Below, in pieces: positions 39,209 to 49,840 of a stretch of 64,000 nucleotides of DNA. The translations under genes were made by a program, and so were the position numbers. Source of the DNA: Frondihabitans peucedani (GTDB lineage Bacteria > Actinomycetota > Actinomycetes > Actinomycetales > Microbacteriaceae); NCBI RefSeq assembly GCF_039537585.1, contig NZ_BAABAU010000001.1, forward strand, positions 310,001 through 374,000. Direction: 5' to 3'. The first letter of the stretch is position 1; every line of letters starts with the position of its first letter. Under the pieces are notes generated by a model. It was given only the letters and a program-made list of their open reading frames with translations, searched no databases and had not been told where the DNA came from.

Positions 39209-42208
39209 CTAGCCGGCCAGCGCCTTCGCGCGGGGCTTCCTTGCCTTCGCTGGCGCCGGGATCTCGGCCCTCGGCATCGACAGGATCTCGGCCAGGAAGC
39301 GCCCGGTGTGGCTCTCCGGGACCTTCGCGAGATGCTCGGGCGTGCCCGTGGCCAGCACTCGGCCGCCGCCGGCGCCGCCCTCGGGCCCCATGTCGATCAG
39401 CCAGTCGGCCGACTTGATCACGTCGAGGTTGTGCTCGATCGTGATGACCGTGTTGCCCTTCTCGACGAGACCGTTCAGGACCAGCAGGAGCTTCCGGACG
39501 TCTTCGAAGTGCAGACCGGTGGTCGGCTCGTCGAGGACGTAGACGCTCCGGCCGTTCGAGCGCTTCTGGAGCTCGGTCGCGAGCTTGACGCGCTGCGCCT
39601 CGCCGCCGGAGAGCGTGGTGGCGCTCTGCCCGAGGCGGACGTAGCCGAGGCCCACGTCGACGAGCGTCGCCATGAAGCGGGAGATCGAGCTGATCGGCGC
39701 GAAGAACTCGGCCGCCTCGGCGATCGGCATGTCGAGGACCTCGGAGATGTTCTTGCCCTTGTAGTGCACCTGGAGCGTGTCGCGGTTGTAGCGGGCTCCC
39801 CCGCACACCTCGCACGCGACGTAGACGTCGGGCAGGAAGTTCATCTCGATCTTGATCGTGCCGTCACCCGCGCAGTTCTCGCAGCGGCCGCCCTTGACGT
39901 TGAAGCTGAATCGGCCCGGCAGGTAGCCGCGCGCCTTCGCCTCGACGGTCTCGGCGAACAGGTTGCGGATCTTGTCGAAGACGCCGGTGTACGTCGCCGG
40001 GTTCGAGCGGGGCGTGCGGCCGATCGGGGCCTGATCGACGTGGACGACCTTGTCGAGGTTCTCGAGCCCGGTGACGCGCGTGTGCTTGCCCGGAATCTGG
40101 CGGGCGCCGTTGAGCTGGTTGGCCATCACCTTGTACAGGATGTCGTTCACGAGCGTCGACTTGCCGGAGCCGGAGACTCCGGTGACGGCGACGAACGTGC
40201 CGAGCGGGAAGTCGACGGTGACGTTGTCGAGGTTGTTTGCGCGGGCGCCGACGACTGAGATCATCCGGCTCTTGTCGATCTTCCGGCGCTTCGACGGCGT
40301 CTCGATCGAGCGGCGACCGGCGAGGTAGTCGCCGGTGTACGACGAGGTGTTCGCGATGAGGTCCTCGTAGCTGCCCGAGTGCACGACCCGACCGCCGTTG
40401 ACGCCGGCGCCGGGCCCGATGTCGACGACCCAGTCGGCGGTCCGGATGGTGTCCTCGTCGTGCTCCACGACGATGAGGGTGTTGCCGAGGTTCTTGAGCT
40501 TGACGAGAGTGTCGATGAGACGGCGGTTGTCGCGCTGGTGCAGACCGATGGACGGCTCGTCCAAAACGTAGAGCACCCCGGTGAGGCCCGAGCCGATCTG
40601 CGTCGCGAGCCGGATGCGCTGCGCCTCGCCTCCCGAGAGCGATCCGGCCGAGCGGGCGAGCGAGAGGTAGTTCAGGCCGACCTCGAGGAGGAACTCGAGA
40701 CGCACGCGGATCTCTCGGAGCACCTGCGCCGCGATCCTGGCCTCGCGAGCGGTGAGCTCGACGGTGTTCATGAACTCGAAGGCGTCGGCGAGGCTCAGCT
40801 CGGCGACGTCGGCGATGCTCTGCTCGGCGACCTGGACGGCGAGGACCTCGGGCTTCAGGCGCTTGCCCTTGCAGACGACGCAGGGGATCTCGCGGAGATA
40901 GGACGCGTAGCGCTGGCGCTGCGAGTCGGACTCGGCCTCGGCGTACTTGCGCTCGATGTAGGGCATGACGCCCTCGAAGCCGGTGCTGTACTTCATCTCG
41001 CGACCGAAGCGGTTGCGGTACCGGACGGTCACCTCGAAGTCGTTGCCCTCGAGGACGGCGCGGCGCACCTCGGGCGAGAGGTCGCGCCACGGGGTGGTGA
41101 GCTTGAACCGGAGGTCGCTCGCGAGACCCTCGAGCAGTTTCTGGAAGTAGTTGTAGAGGCCCTTGCCGGAGTTGGTCCAGGGCAGGATGACGCCCTCCGA
41201 GAGGCTCAGCTCGTCGTCGCCGAGGAGGAGGTCGGAGTCGACCGACATCTTCGTGCCGAGGCCGGAGCACTCGGGGCAGGCGCCGAAGGGGGCGTTGAAC
41301 GAGAAGGTCCGCGGCTCGACCTCGGTGAGCTGGAGCGGGTGGTTGTTCGGGCAGGAGAGCTTCTCGGAGAACGTCCGGAAGGCCTCGGGGCCCGTCTCGT
41401 CGACGAAGTTGATCGTGACGAGACCGTCGGTGAGGCGGAGAGCCGTCTCAAGCGAGTCGGTGAGGCGCGACAGCAGGTCGTCGGACGCGACGAGCCGGTC
41501 GACGACGACCGAGATGTCGTGCTTGATCTGCTTCTTGAGCACGGGCGGCGAGCTGAGCTGGATCGCCTCGCCGTCGACGATCGCGCGCGAGTAGCCCGAG
41601 GAGGCGAGCTCTTTGAAGAGGTCGACGAACTCGCCCTTCTTCTGCGACACGATGGGGCTCAGGACCTGGTAGCGGCGGCCGGTCTCGAGCGTCATGAGCT
41701 GGTCGGCGATCTGCTGCACGGTCTGCTTGCTGATCTTCTCGCCGCAGACGGGGCAGTGCGGCACGCCGATGCGCGCCCAGAGCAGGCGCATGTAGTCGTA
41801 GATCTCGGTGATCGTGCCGACGGTCGAGCGGGGGTTGCGGTTCGTCGACTTCTGGTCGATGGACACGGCGGGGCTCAGTCCCTCGATGAAGTCGACGTCG
41901 GGACGGTCGACCTGGCCGAGGAACTGGCGCGCGTAGGCGGACAGCGACTCGACGTAGCGGCGCTGGCCCTCCGCGAAGATCGTGTCGAAGGCGAGAGACG
42001 ACTTGCCCGAGCCGCTCAGGCCCGTGAAGACGACGAGCGAGTCGCGCGGGATCTCGATGTCGACGTTCTGGAGGTTGTGGACGCGTGCGCCGCGGACGCT
42101 CAGCTTCGAGACCTCACCGGGGTCGGTGACGCTGGCGTCGTCGAACGCATCGAACTCGTCGAACTCGGAGAAGGCGGGGCTTGCGGGTGAAATCGACACT
42201 CTGTCCAT
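39209..42208 (-). CDS. uvrA: Excinuclease ABC subunit A
   Basis: 999 residues. Two ATPase modules ([20 protein letters not shown] and [20 protein letters not shown]), signatures [14 protein letters not shown] and [14 protein letters not shown], and zinc-finger cysteines in [10 protein letters not shown] and [23 protein letters not shown]. Damage recognition ATPase. ATG 42208 preceded by GGAGG; the frame is open further upstream but homology starts after a ~38-residue acidic-aromatic N-tail ([12 protein letters not shown]). Confidence 0.97.
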   Translation of the reverse strand: MDRVSISPASPAFSEFDEFDAFDDASVTDPGEVSKLSVRGARVHNLQNVDIEIPRDSLVVFTGLSGSGKSSLAFDTIFAEGQRRYVESLSAYARQFLGQVDRPDVDFIEGLSPAVSIDQKSTNRNPRSTVGTITEIYDYMRLLWARIGVPHCPVCGEKISKQTVQQIADQLMTLETGRRYQVLSPIVSQKKGEFVDLFKELASSGYSRAIVDGEAIQLSSPPVLKKQIKHDISVVVDRLVASDDLLSRLTDSLETALRLTDGLVTINFVDETGPEAFRTFSEKLSCPNNHPLQLTEVEPRTFSFNAPFGACPECSGLGTKMSVDSDLLLGDDELSLSEGVILPWTNSGKGLYNYFQKLLEGLASDLRFKLTTPWRDLSPEVRRAVLEGNDFEVTVRYRNRFGREMKYSTGFEGVMPYIERKYAEAESDSQRQRYASYLREIPCVVCKGKRLKPEVLAVQVAEQSIADVAELSLADAFEFMNTVELTAREARIAAQVLREIRVRLEFLLEVGLNYLSLARSAGSLSGGEAQRIRLATQIGSGLTGVLYVLDEPSIGLHQRDNRRLIDTLVKLKNLGNTLIVVEHDEDTIRTADWVVDIGPGAGVNGGRVVHSGSYEDLIANTSSYTGDYLAGRRSIETPSKRRKIDKSRMISVVGARANNLDNVTVDFPLGTFVAVTGVSGSGKSTLVNDILYKVMANQLNGARQIPGKHTRVTGLENLDKVVHVDQAPIGRTPRSNPATYTGVFDKIRNLFAETVEAKARGYLPGRFSFNVKGGRCENCAGDGTIKIEMNFLPDVYVACEVCGGARYNRDTLQVHYKGKNISEVLDMPIAEAAEFFAPISSISRFMATLVDVGLGYVRLGQSATTLSGGEAQRVKLATELQKRSNGRSVYVLDEPTTGLHFEDVRKLLLVLNGLVEKGNTVITIEHNLDVIKSADWLIDMGPEGGAGGGRVLATGTPEHLAKVPESHTGRFLAEILSMPRAEIPAPAKARKPRAKALAG

Positions 42209-42258
42209 TCTAGGGAGGAGGAATCCGGTGGATCGGTGGGCGCTGCGGCGGGCGGCGG

Positions 42259-43197
42259 CTACTCGAGGACGGGCTGCAGACGGGTGAGGCGAGCGGAGAG
42301 GTTCCAGAGGCGGGCGGCGGCCTTGCGGTTCATCGCGTGCTTCTTGGCCCGGACCAGGGCGGGAGCGCCTGTGAGCTGGAACCAGCCGTCGGGTCCCCAG
42401 TATTCCCCGCCGCGGACGTCCGCGCCCAGCGCAGCATACGTGAGCGGCCTGGCCCCCTGGTCCTTGCCCTGGCACACGGTGCGGAGCAGACCGACGACCG
42501 GGCTCGGGATCCAACGTCTCGACACGATGCCGGGTCGCTTCTCGGTGAGCGTGTCGAGAGCGAACCCTGGGTGCGCCACGACGCTCCGGACCGACGAGCC
42601 GGCAGCGCGCAGACGCCGGTCGAGCTCGAAGCCGAACGTCATGACGGCGAGCTTGGACCTCGAGTAGGCCCGGTAGCTGCGGTAGCCGCTGGTGAGCATG
42701 GGGTCGTCGAGGTCGAGGCGCGCCCAGCGGTGGCTGATGCTGCCGAGGTGCACGATCCTGCCCGCGTCTGCGCTCGTGAGAGCGGGAAGCAGGTGCGCGA
42801 TCAGGGCGAAGTGGCCGAGGTGGTTCGTGCCGAACTGGAGCTCGAAGCCGTCGGCCGTGGTCTCGCGCGACTTCGACCCCACGACTCCGGCGTTGGCGAC
42901 GAGGGTGTCGACCGGGCCGCCGGCGACGATCTGCGAGGCGGCGCGGCGGACCGACGCGAGGTCGGCGAGGTCGGCGATCACGACCTCGAGGTCGGCGTCG
43001 GGGTAGCGCTGGCGGATGCTCTCGACGGCTCGGGCGGCTCGCCCCTCGTCGCGGCAGGCGAGGACGACACGGGCACCGGTGGCCGCCACCTGCTCGGCCA
43101 CGAAGTAGCCGAGGCCCGCGTTCGCGCCGGTGACGACCACCCGGGCCCGGTGGGCGCCAGCAGCAGGGGCGACCCCGGCGACCTGATCAGCGGACAT
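42259..43197 (-). CDS. SDR family oxidoreductase (retinol-dehydrogenase-like)
   Basis: 312 residues. NADP-binding [23 protein letters not shown] motif [12 protein letters not shown], catalytic Ser in [10 protein letters not shown] and YxxxK in [12 protein letters not shown]. The extended C-terminus ([20 protein letters not shown]) matches the light-dependent protochlorophyllide-reductase-like/retinol-dehydrogenase-like SDR group. Substrate unknown. Its start overlaps the uvrB stop by 11 bases, and uvrA follows after 50 bp, so it is embedded in the uvr gene run with no evident repair role. Confidence 0.9.
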   Translation of the reverse strand: MSADQVAGVAPAAGAHRARVVVTGANAGLGYFVAEQVAATGARVVLACRDEGRAARAVESIRQRYPDADLEVVIADLADLASVRRAASQIVAGGPVDTLVANAGVVGSKSRETTADGFELQFGTNHLGHFALIAHLLPALTSADAGRIVHLGSISHRWARLDLDDPMLTSGYRSYRAYSRSKLAVMTFGFELDRRLRAAGSSVRSVVAHPGFALDTLTEKRPGIVSRRWIPSPVVGLLRTVCQGKDQGARPLTYAALGADVRGGEYWGPDGWFQLTGAPALVRAKKHAMNRKAAARLWNLSARLTRLQPVLE

Positions 43198-45253
43198 GCC
43201 CAGCGGCCTCCATGCCGCGGAGGTCTTTCTTGAGCTCGGCGACCTCGTCGCGAAGGCGACCAGCGAGCTCGAACTTGAGCTCGGCCGCGGCCTGCAGCAT
43301 CTGGTCGTTGAGATCGGCGATGATCGCCTCGATGCCGCCTGCGGCACTCGCGGCCTTGCCCTCGCGACGGAGCTCGGGCGTGGGCGCGCGCCTCTTGCCC
43401 TGCCGCCCGGCCAGGAGCTCGGCCGTGTCGGCGCCCTCGCGGGCCAGCACCTCGGTGATGTCGGCGATCTTCTTGCGCAGCGGGGTCGGGTCGATGCCGT
43501 GCTCGGTGTTGTAGGCGACCTGCCTCTCGCGGCGGCGGTCGGTCTCTTCGAGCGCCTGCTTCATCGAGTCGGTGACCCTGTCGGCATACATGTGCACTTC
43601 GCCCGAGACGTTTCGAGCGGCGCGCCCGATGGTCTGGATCAGCGACGTCGACGACCGGAGGAAGCCCTCCTTGTCGGCGTCGAGGATCGCCACCAGGGAC
43701 ACCTCGGGCAGGTCGAGACCCTCTCGGAGGAGGTTGATGCCGACGAGCACGTCGTAGATGCCCTGCCGGAGCTCGGTGAGGAGCTCGACCCGGCGGAGGG
43801 TGTCGACGTCGGAGTGGAGGTACCGCACGCGGACCCCGGCCTCGGTGAGGAAGTCGGTCAGCTCTTCGGCCATCTTCTTGGTGAGCGTGGTGACCAGGAC
43901 GCGCTCGTCGCGCTCGACGCGGAGCTGGATCTCTTCGAGGAGATCGTCGATCTGGCCCTCGGAGGGCTTGATGACGATCGCGGGGTCGATGAGGCCGGTC
44001 GGTCGGATGATCTGCTCGACCACACTGTCGGTGATGCCGAGCTCGTACTTGCCGGGCGTCGCCGAGAGGTAGATCTTCTGGCCGACGCGGTCGAGGAACT
44101 CCTCGAACTTCAGCGGCCGGTTGTCGAGGGCGCTCGGCAGCCGGAAGCCGTGGTCGACCAGGGTGCGCTTGCGGGAGGCGTCGCCCTCGTACATGGCGCC
44201 GATCTGCGGGACAGTGACGTGCGACTCGTCGATGACGACGAGGAAGTCGTCGGCGAAGTAGTCGAGCAGGCAGTGCGGAGCCTCCCCCGGCCTGCGGCCG
44301 TCGATGTGCGCAGAGTAGTTCTCGATGCCGTTGCAGAAGCCGATCTGCTCCATCATCTCGAGGTCGAAGGTGGTGCGCATGCGGAGCCGCTGCGACTCGA
44401 GGAGCTTGCCCTGCTTGTCGAGCTCGGCGAGGCGGTCGGCGAGCTCGGCCTTGATGGTGCCGATGGCGCGGTGCATGACGTCGGTGCCGGCCACGTAGTG
44501 GGAGCCGGGGAAGATCGACACGGCGTCCATGCTGCGGACGACGTCGCCGGTGAGCGGGTGGAGGTAGTAGAGCGCCTCGATCTCGTCGCCGAACATCTCG
44601 ATCCGGACGGCGAGCTCCTCGTACATCGGGATGATCTCGATGGTGTCGCCGCGCACTCGGAAGTTGCCGCGCGAGAAGTCGATGTCGTTGCGCTGGTACT
44701 GCATCGCGACGAAGCGCCGCACGAGCTGGTCGCGCGGGATCTGCATGCCCACCTGGAGCGCGATCATCGCCTCCATGTAGCCCTCGGGGGTGCCGAGTCC
44801 GTAGATGCACGACACCGTCGAGACGACGATGACGTCGCGCCGGCTCAGGAGGGAGTTCGTCGTCGAGTGGCGGAGACGCTCGACCTCGGCGTTGATCGAC
44901 GAGTCTTTCTCGATGAAGGTGTCGGTCTGCGGGACGTACGCCTCGGGCTGGTAGTAGTCGTAGTACGACACGAAGTACTCGACGGCGTTGTTCGGGAAGA
45001 GCTCGCGGAACTCGTTCGCCAGCTGCGCCGCGAGGGTCTTGTTGTGAGCGAGCACCAGGGTCGGGCGGTTGACGGCCTCGACGAGCCACGCGGTCGTGGC
45101 GGACTTGCCCGTACCGGTGGCGCCGAGGAGCACCACGTCCGTCTCACCGGCGTTGATGCGGCCGGCGAGCTCAGCGATCGCGGCAGGCTGATCGCCGCTC
45201 GGCTGGTACTCGCTGACCACTTCGAAGGGGCGGACACTGCGAGTCGGTTCCAT
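43187..45253 (-). CDS. uvrB: Excinuclease ABC subunit B
   Basis: 688 residues. Walker [21 protein letters not shown], the beta-hairpin region [20 protein letters not shown], helicase motifs [17 protein letters not shown] and [10 protein letters not shown]-terminal UVR motif for UvrC binding ([20 protein letters not shown]). Loads at lesions after UvrA. 9 bp after coaE, so coaE-uvrB are probably co-transcribed. Confidence 0.98.
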   Translation of the reverse strand: MEPTRSVRPFEVVSEYQPSGDQPAAIAELAGRINAGETDVVLLGATGTGKSATTAWLVEAVNRPTLVLAHNKTLAAQLANEFRELFPNNAVEYFVSYYDYYQPEAYVPQTDTFIEKDSSINAEVERLRHSTTNSLLSRRDVIVVSTVSCIYGLGTPEGYMEAMIALQVGMQIPRDQLVRRFVAMQYQRNDIDFSRGNFRVRGDTIEIIPMYEELAVRIEMFGDEIEALYYLHPLTGDVVRSMDAVSIFPGSHYVAGTDVMHRAIGTIKAELADRLAELDKQGKLLESQRLRMRTTFDLEMMEQIGFCNGIENYSAHIDGRRPGEAPHCLLDYFADDFLVVIDESHVTVPQIGAMYEGDASRKRTLVDHGFRLPSALDNRPLKFEEFLDRVGQKIYLSATPGKYELGITDSVVEQIIRPTGLIDPAIVIKPSEGQIDDLLEEIQLRVERDERVLVTTLTKKMAEELTDFLTEAGVRVRYLHSDVDTLRRVELLTELRQGIYDVLVGINLLREGLDLPEVSLVAILDADKEGFLRSSTSLIQTIGRAARNVSGEVHMYADRVTDSMKQALEETDRRRERQVAYNTEHGIDPTPLRKKIADITEVLAREGADTAELLAGRQGKRRAPTPELRREGKAASAAGGIEAIIADLNDQMLQAAAELKFELAGRLRDEVAELKKDLRGMEAAGHVR

Positions 45254-45262
45254 AGAACAAGT

Positions 45263-46015
45263 CTACGAGCGACCACTGACACTCGAAGGACGAGGCTGGT
45301 CCGCCCGGGGCTGCTGGGAGCGAACAGGGGGCGTGATCCTGCTCGCGCAGGCGTTGTCTGGGTCTGCGGCTTTGTCTGCGGCTGCGGCTTTCGCTGCGGC
45401 TCCGGCTTTCGCTGCGGCGAGCTCGGCGAGGCGGTCGTACAGCGCGTCGGTCTGCGCGAGCGTCTCGTCGAGGGAGCCGCTCGAGTCGATCACGTCGTCG
45501 GCGACGGCGAGGCGCTGCTCGTCGGTGGCCTGGGCGTCGATCCTGCGGACCGCGTCGGCTTCGTCCATGCCCCGGAGCGACACCATGCGCTCGATGCGGG
45601 TCTCGCGGGGCGCGTGCACCACCACGACCCGGTCGAACTCGCCCGTTCCGCGGGCCTCGACGAGGAGCGGCACGTCGTAGACGACCACCCGCGCAGGATC
45701 CGCCTCGGTCGCCTCGCGCATCCGCTGCTGGCTGAGCTGCTGCACCGCGGGGTGCGTGATGCCTTCGAGGTCACGTCGAGCGTCGGGGTCAGAGAACACG
45801 ATCGCACCGAGAGCGGCCCGGTCGAGACTGCCGTCGGAGCGCAGGATCGCGTCGCCGAAGCGGCGGGCGATCGCCTCGAGAGCCGGGGTGCCCGGCTCCA
45901 CCACCTCGCGCGCGAGTCGGTCGGCGTCGATGTGGGCTGCGCCCCGCTCGGCCAGTCGCGCGGACACCACGGTCTTGCCTGCTGCGATCCCGCCGGTCAG
46001 CCCCACTACGAACAC
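45263..46015 (-). CDS. coaE: Dephospho-CoA kinase with C-terminal extension
   Basis: 250 residues; the usual length is about 200. P-loop GLTGGIAAGKTVVSARLAER at the N-terminus, HIDADRLAREVV, YDVPLLVEARG. Last step of CoA synthesis. The final ~55 residues are an Ala/Lys-rich segment (AAAKAGAAAKAAAADKAADP) plus a Pro/Arg/Ser tail, partly coded by an imperfect 18-bp repeat (45387-45422). GTG start. Mycobacterial CoaE is fused to a GrpB domain; this one is not. Confidence 0.93.
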   Translation of the reverse strand: MFVVGLTGGIAAGKTVVSARLAERGAAHIDADRLAREVVEPGTPALEAIARRFGDAILRSDGSLDRAALGAIVFSDPDARRDLEGITHPAVQQLSQQRMREATEADPARVVVYDVPLLVEARGTGEFDRVVVVHAPRETRIERMVSLRGMDEADAVRRIDAQATDEQRLAVADDVIDSSGSLDETLAQTDALYDRLAELAAAKAGAAAKAAAADKAADPDNACASRITPPVRSQQPRADQPRPSSVSGRS

Positions 46016-46072
46016 GCCTGCAGCCTAGCGCTCGGGTGGTTGCCGGTTCGTCGCGGTGTCCGTGGGTGTGGT

Positions 46073-46311
46073 GCGCATATGGACGGAGATCCTCGCCCCG
46101 TTCTTGTTTCTCCGTCCATATCGACGGAGATCCGGTCGCGTGGGTGCAAATGGACGGAGATCTTCTGCGAAGCGCGAAAGTGAGGCGGATCGGAAGGGCA
46201 TTGGACGAGAATCTCCGTCCATTTGTACGCGCAGGGAGGGAGGGGGCGAGAATCTCCGTCCATTTGTACGCGGGAGGAGGGGACGGGCAAGAATCTCCGT
46301 CCATTTGTATG
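46073..46311. repeat. Intergenic repeat array 2 (family A): six copies of the 20-bp element
   Basis: Forward copies at 46073-46090 (CATATG form) and 46144-46161 (CAAATG form); a full dyad with arms TCTCCGTC / GACGGAGA at 46109-46130; inverted copies ATCTCCGTCCATTTGTACGC at 46211, 46252 and 46293, exact 41-bp period, separated by purine-rich 21-bp spacers. The first copy pairs with the dyad over 13 bp and the copy at 46148-46161 with 46211-46224 over 14 bp. The 396 bp between coaE and rpsA (46016-46411) contain no credible gene, only this array and the rpsA terminator. Confidence 0.85.
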
Positions 46312-46366
46312 CGGGGAAGGGGCCGACGAAGAACAGGCGGTGCGGAACGACGCACGCGGGAACGCC

Positions 46367-46399
46367 GAAACGGCGGCCACCCGGAGGTGACCGCCGCTT
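46367..46399 (-). terminator. Hairpin terminator after rpsA
   Basis: Read leftward, a GC-rich stem (GCGGTCACC against GGTGGCCGC, one mismatch, loop of four) lies 15 bp beyond the rpsA stop and ends in a short T-containing stretch. Confidence 0.6.
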
Positions 46400-46411
46400 C
46401 GAGGGGTGTGA

Positions 46412-47863
46412 CTAGTTGTTGTTCGACAGCTTCTCGCGAAGCGCGGCGAGCGACTCGTCGTCGGCGAGGGTGCCGGCGCCCGAGGCGGCCTCGTTCGAGA
46501 ACGAGGAGCCCGAAGGCACGTCGAAGGAGGTGGCCTCCTCGACGAGCGAGGCAGCGACCTGCTTCTTGTGGGCCTCCCAGCGAGCCTGGGCGGCAGCGTA
46601 GTCCTGCTCCCACTTCTCGCGCTGGGCCTCGAAGCCCTCGCGCCACTCGTTGGTCTCCGGGTCGAAGCCCTCGGGGTACTTGTAGTTGCCCTGGTCGTCG
46701 TACTCGGTGAGCATGCCGTAGAGCGCCGGGTCGAACTCGGTGCCCTCGGGGTCGACACCCTCGTTGGCCTGCTTGAGGCTCAGCGAGATGCGGCGACGCT
46801 CGAGGTCGATGTCGATGACCTTGACGAACACCTCGTCGCCGACCGACACGACCTGCTCGGCGAGCTCGACGTGCTTGGCGGACAGCTCGGAGATGTGGAC
46901 GAGGCCCTCGATGCCGTCGGCGACACGGACGAACGCACCGAACGGCACGAGCTTCGTGACCTTGCCGGGAGCAACCTGACCGATGGCGTGCGTGCGGGCG
47001 AAGACCTGCCACGGGTCTTCCTGGGTGGCCTTGAGCGACAGCGACACGCGCTCGCGCTCGAGGTCGACCTCGAGGATCTCGACCGTGACTTCCTGACCGA
47101 CCTCGACGACCTCGGAGGCGTGCTCGATGTGCTTCCAGGAGAGCTCGGAGACGTGGACGAGACCGTCGACGCCGCCGAGGTCGACGAACGCACCGAAGTT
47201 GACGATCGACGAGACGACGCCCTTGCGGACCTGACCCTTGTGGAGGTTGTTCAGGAACGAGGTGCGGCTCTCGGACTGCGTCTGCTCGAGCAGAGCGCGA
47301 CGCGAGAGGACGACGTTGTTGCGGTTCTTGTCGAGCTCGAGGATCTTGGCCTCGATCTCCTGACCCAGGTAGGGCGTGAGGTCGCGGACACGACGCAGCT
47401 CGATGAGCGAGGCGGGAAGGAAGCCGCGGAGCCCGATGTCGACGATGAGGCCGCCCTTGACGACCTCGATGACCGTGCCGGTGACGACGCCGTCGGCGTC
47501 CTTGATCTTCTCGACATCGCCCCAGGCACGCTCGTACTGAGCGCGCTTCTTGGAGAGGATGAGCCGGCCTTCTTTGTCTTCCTTCTGGAGGACGAGGGCT
47601 TCGACGGTGTCGCCGACGTTGACGACCTCGGTGGGATCGACGTCGTGCTTGATCGAGAGTTCGCGCGAGGGGATGACGCCCTCGGTCTTGTACCCGACGT
47701 CGAGGAGGACCTCGTCGCGGTCGATCTTGACGACGGTGCCCTCGATGAGGTCTCCGTCGTTGAAGAACTTGAGAGTCTTTTCGACCGCGGCAAGGAAGTC
47801 TTCAGCAGATCCGATGTCGTTGACGGCGACCTGCTTGGGTGCCTTGGTCGTTACGATTGTCAT
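46412..47863 (-). CDS. rpsA: 30S ribosomal protein S1
   Basis: 483 residues, four S1 RNA-binding repeats, the actinobacterial form. Repeats begin near GDLIEGTVVKIDRDEVLLDV, GVVTGTVIEVVKGGLIVDIG, GQVRKGVVSSIVNFGAFVDL and GQVAPGKVTKLVPFGAFVRV. Unwinds and recruits mRNA at the 30S subunit. ATG 47863 (MTIVTTKAPKQVAVND) chosen on homology. The C-terminal ~80 residues are Ser/Ala/Glu-rich. Confidence 0.97.
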   Translation of the reverse strand: MTIVTTKAPKQVAVNDIGSAEDFLAAVEKTLKFFNDGDLIEGTVVKIDRDEVLLDVGYKTEGVIPSRELSIKHDVDPTEVVNVGDTVEALVLQKEDKEGRLILSKKRAQYERAWGDVEKIKDADGVVTGTVIEVVKGGLIVDIGLRGFLPASLIELRRVRDLTPYLGQEIEAKILELDKNRNNVVLSRRALLEQTQSESRTSFLNNLHKGQVRKGVVSSIVNFGAFVDLGGVDGLVHVSELSWKHIEHASEVVEVGQEVTVEILEVDLERERVSLSLKATQEDPWQVFARTHAIGQVAPGKVTKLVPFGAFVRVADGIEGLVHISELSAKHVELAEQVVSVGDEVFVKVIDIDLERRRISLSLKQANEGVDPEGTEFDPALYGMLTEYDDQGNYKYPEGFDPETNEWREGFEAQREKWEQDYAAAQARWEAHKKQVAASLVEEATSFDVPSGSSFSNEAASGAGTLADDESLAALREKLSNNN

Positions 47864-47987
47864 GTAGTGGTTGCTCCAGCTGGGCATTTCTCGGGCCGCA
47901 TCCCGCTCGCCCAGCGACCTCGGTCGCAGGAGAACTGTTGGTGGGAGTGCAGCAAAGCGGATGATTCGACGCAGTTTGCGCCAAGCA

Positions 47988-48017
47988 ATTCTAGCTGTTC
48001 GCTCCGGCCTCGATCAA
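47988..48017 (-). promoter_or_regulatory. Putative rpsA promoter
   Basis: Minus strand: TTGATC (48012-48017), 18-bp spacer, TAGAAT (47988-47993); predicted leader ~120 nt. The TAGAATTGC context recurs at the proposed sufB promoter. Confidence 0.5.
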
Positions 48018-48057
48018 CCCGGTCGGCCGCCCCGTCGTAATGCGGACTCCGGCCGCT

Positions 48058-48096
48058 GCGCCGTCACGCGGCGCCGTCACTCCGCGCCGTCACTCC
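48058..48096. repeat. 13-bp tandem repeat (three units) carrying the DUF885 stop codon
   Basis: Units GCGCCGTCACGCG (48058), GCGCCGTCACTCC (48071) and GCGCCGTCACTCC (48084). The last unit contains the stop codon of the leftward DUF885 gene (TCA at 48090); the others lie just downstream of it. Confidence 0.8.
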
Positions 48097-49802
48097 GTGT
48101 CGCCCAGCAGAGCAGTGCGGAGCGTGTCGAGGCCCACTCCGCCGAGGGCGAGCGCCTCGGAGTGGAAGCGCCGGAGGCTGAAGGATCCGCCTTCGCGACG
48201 CGCGCGCTCGGCGCGGAGGTCCTCCCAGATCCGCTGACCGACCTTGTACGAGGGCGCCTGGCCGGGCCAGCCGAGGTACCGGTCGATCTCGAACCGGACG
48301 AAGGCCTCGTCCATGTTGACGTTGTCGAGCATGTAGGCCAGCGCCTTCTCGTGATCCCAGACGCCGCCGGCCGGCATCGACTCGCAGCCCGGGAACTCCT
48401 TGCCGAGGTGCGCGCCGATGTCGATCACGACTCGCGCCGCCCGCATCCGCTGGCCGTCGAGCATCCCGAGCCGGTCTCCCGGCTCGCCGAGGTAGCCGAG
48501 CTCGTCCATGAGGCGCTCGGCGTAGAGCGCCCAGCCCTCCGCGTGACCGGAGGTGCCCGCGATCGACCTGCGGTACGTGTTGAGTGTCGCGCGGTTGACG
48601 GCGGCCTGGCCGAGCTGCAGGTGGTGGCCCGGAACGCCCTCGTGGTAGACGGTCGTCGTCTCGCGCCACGTCGTGAACCTCGTGACGCCGACCGGGACGG
48701 ACCACCACATGCGCCCGGGCCGGACGAGGTCGTCGCTCGGGGCCGTGTAGTAGATGCCGCCGTCGTGCGTCGGCGCGATCCTGCACTCGAGGGTGCGGAT
48801 CGAGTCGGGGATGTCGAAGTGGGTGGCTCCGAGCTCGGCGACGGCTCGGTCGCTCAGCCCCTGCATCCACTCGCGAAGAGCGTCTGCCCCGTCGAGCTGG
48901 CGCGCAGGATCGGCGTCGAGCAGCTCGATCGCGCGGGCGACCGATGCGCCCGGCTCGATCTGCTCCGCGATGGCCGCCTGCTCGGCTGCCATCCGGGCGA
49001 CCTCCTCGAGCCCCCACTCGTAGGTCTCGTCGAGATCGACCGTCGCGCCCAGGAAGCGCCGCGAATGCAGGGCGTACGCCTCGCGGCCGACCCCGTCGGC
49101 GTCGCCGGCCACCGGAAGGAGCTCGTCGCGGAGGAAGGCCTCGAGCCTCTGGTAGGCCGCCCGAGAGGCGTCGGAGCCGGCGCGAAGGCGCTCGAGGAGC
49201 TCGCCGGAGAGCGGCTCCCCCGAGTCGGCGCTCGCATCGTGGGCGAGCTTGCGGAAGAAGCCCTCCGGCCCCGCGTTGCGCGCGCACTGCTCGGCGACCG
49301 CCTCGACCTGGCGCTTCGCGGGGACGACGTGCTCTTCGATGCCGAGGCGCAGGGTCTCGATGTAGCCGTCGACGGCCGCGGGGAGGGCGGTCAGGCGCGA
49401 CGCGATGTCGGCCCAGTCGGTTTCGGTGGCCGTGGGCATCAGGTCGAAGACGTCGCGGAGCCCCTGCGCCGGAGAGGCGATGACGTTGAGGTCGCGGAGA
49501 TGGAGTCGCTGCTCGTCGTACTCGATGTCGAGAGCGAGGGACGCCTCGAGGTCGTTGCGGGTGACCCGGTCGACCGAGTCGGCCGGAGGTGTCGCACGGA
49601 GCTCGTCGAGGGTCGCTCGGACCGCGGCGATGTAGGCGTCGTGCCCGGCCGGCGTGGTGTCGCCGTACTCGCCGGTGCGGCCCTCGCGCCCGAGCCAGGT
49701 CGCCCAGAGCGGATCGAGGTCGACGAGAGTGTCGACCCACCGCTCCGCGACGGCGTCGATCGGCGTGGCGGCGCGGGCGGTGGGAGTGTCGTCGGAGCTC
49801 AT
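48090..49802 (-). CDS. DUF885 family putative metallopeptidase
   Basis: 570 residues. Contains a gluzincin-like zinc motif in VYHEGVPGHHLQLGQA, followed by a conserved GWALYAERLMDELGYL and a C-terminal RYLGWPGQAPSYKVGQRIWE. DUF885 proteins are mostly uncharacterised; the HExxxH-like signature suggests peptidase activity. No signal peptide, so probably cytoplasmic. The stop codon lies in a 13-bp tandem repeat. Confidence 0.88.
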   Translation of the reverse strand: MSSDDTPTARAATPIDAVAERWVDTLVDLDPLWATWLGREGRTGEYGDTTPAGHDAYIAAVRATLDELRATPPADSVDRVTRNDLEASLALDIEYDEQRLHLRDLNVIASPAQGLRDVFDLMPTATETDWADIASRLTALPAAVDGYIETLRLGIEEHVVPAKRQVEAVAEQCARNAGPEGFFRKLAHDASADSGEPLSGELLERLRAGSDASRAAYQRLEAFLRDELLPVAGDADGVGREAYALHSRRFLGATVDLDETYEWGLEEVARMAAEQAAIAEQIEPGASVARAIELLDADPARQLDGADALREWMQGLSDRAVAELGATHFDIPDSIRTLECRIAPTHDGGIYYTAPSDDLVRPGRMWWSVPVGVTRFTTWRETTTVYHEGVPGHHLQLGQAAVNRATLNTYRRSIAGTSGHAEGWALYAERLMDELGYLGEPGDRLGMLDGQRMRAARVVIDIGAHLGKEFPGCESMPAGGVWDHEKALAYMLDNVNMDEAFVRFEIDRYLGWPGQAPSYKVGQRIWEDLRAERARREGGSFSLRRFHSEALALGGVGLDTLRTALLGDTE

Positions 49803-49840
49803 GGAACGAGCCTAGCGACGACGTCCGACGCGCGATCGGG

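Noticed and set aside
36170-40258. Very long rightward open frame (1362 codons)
   Set aside because: It is antisense to whiA, rapZ, uvrC and uvrA, all with clear family motifs. High G+C makes such shadow frames common; its composition (Arg/Asp/Val/Leu-rich) shows no domain.
43196-46183. Rightward open frame of 995 codons over uvrB and coaE
   Set aside because: Shadow of uvrB and coaE, running on into repeat array 2 because the element lacks stops in that frame.
46036-46710. Open frames through repeat array 2
   Set aside because: The repeat unit has no stop in any frame, so translations show only periodic WTEI / MDGD / TNGRR patterns; no RBS or homology.
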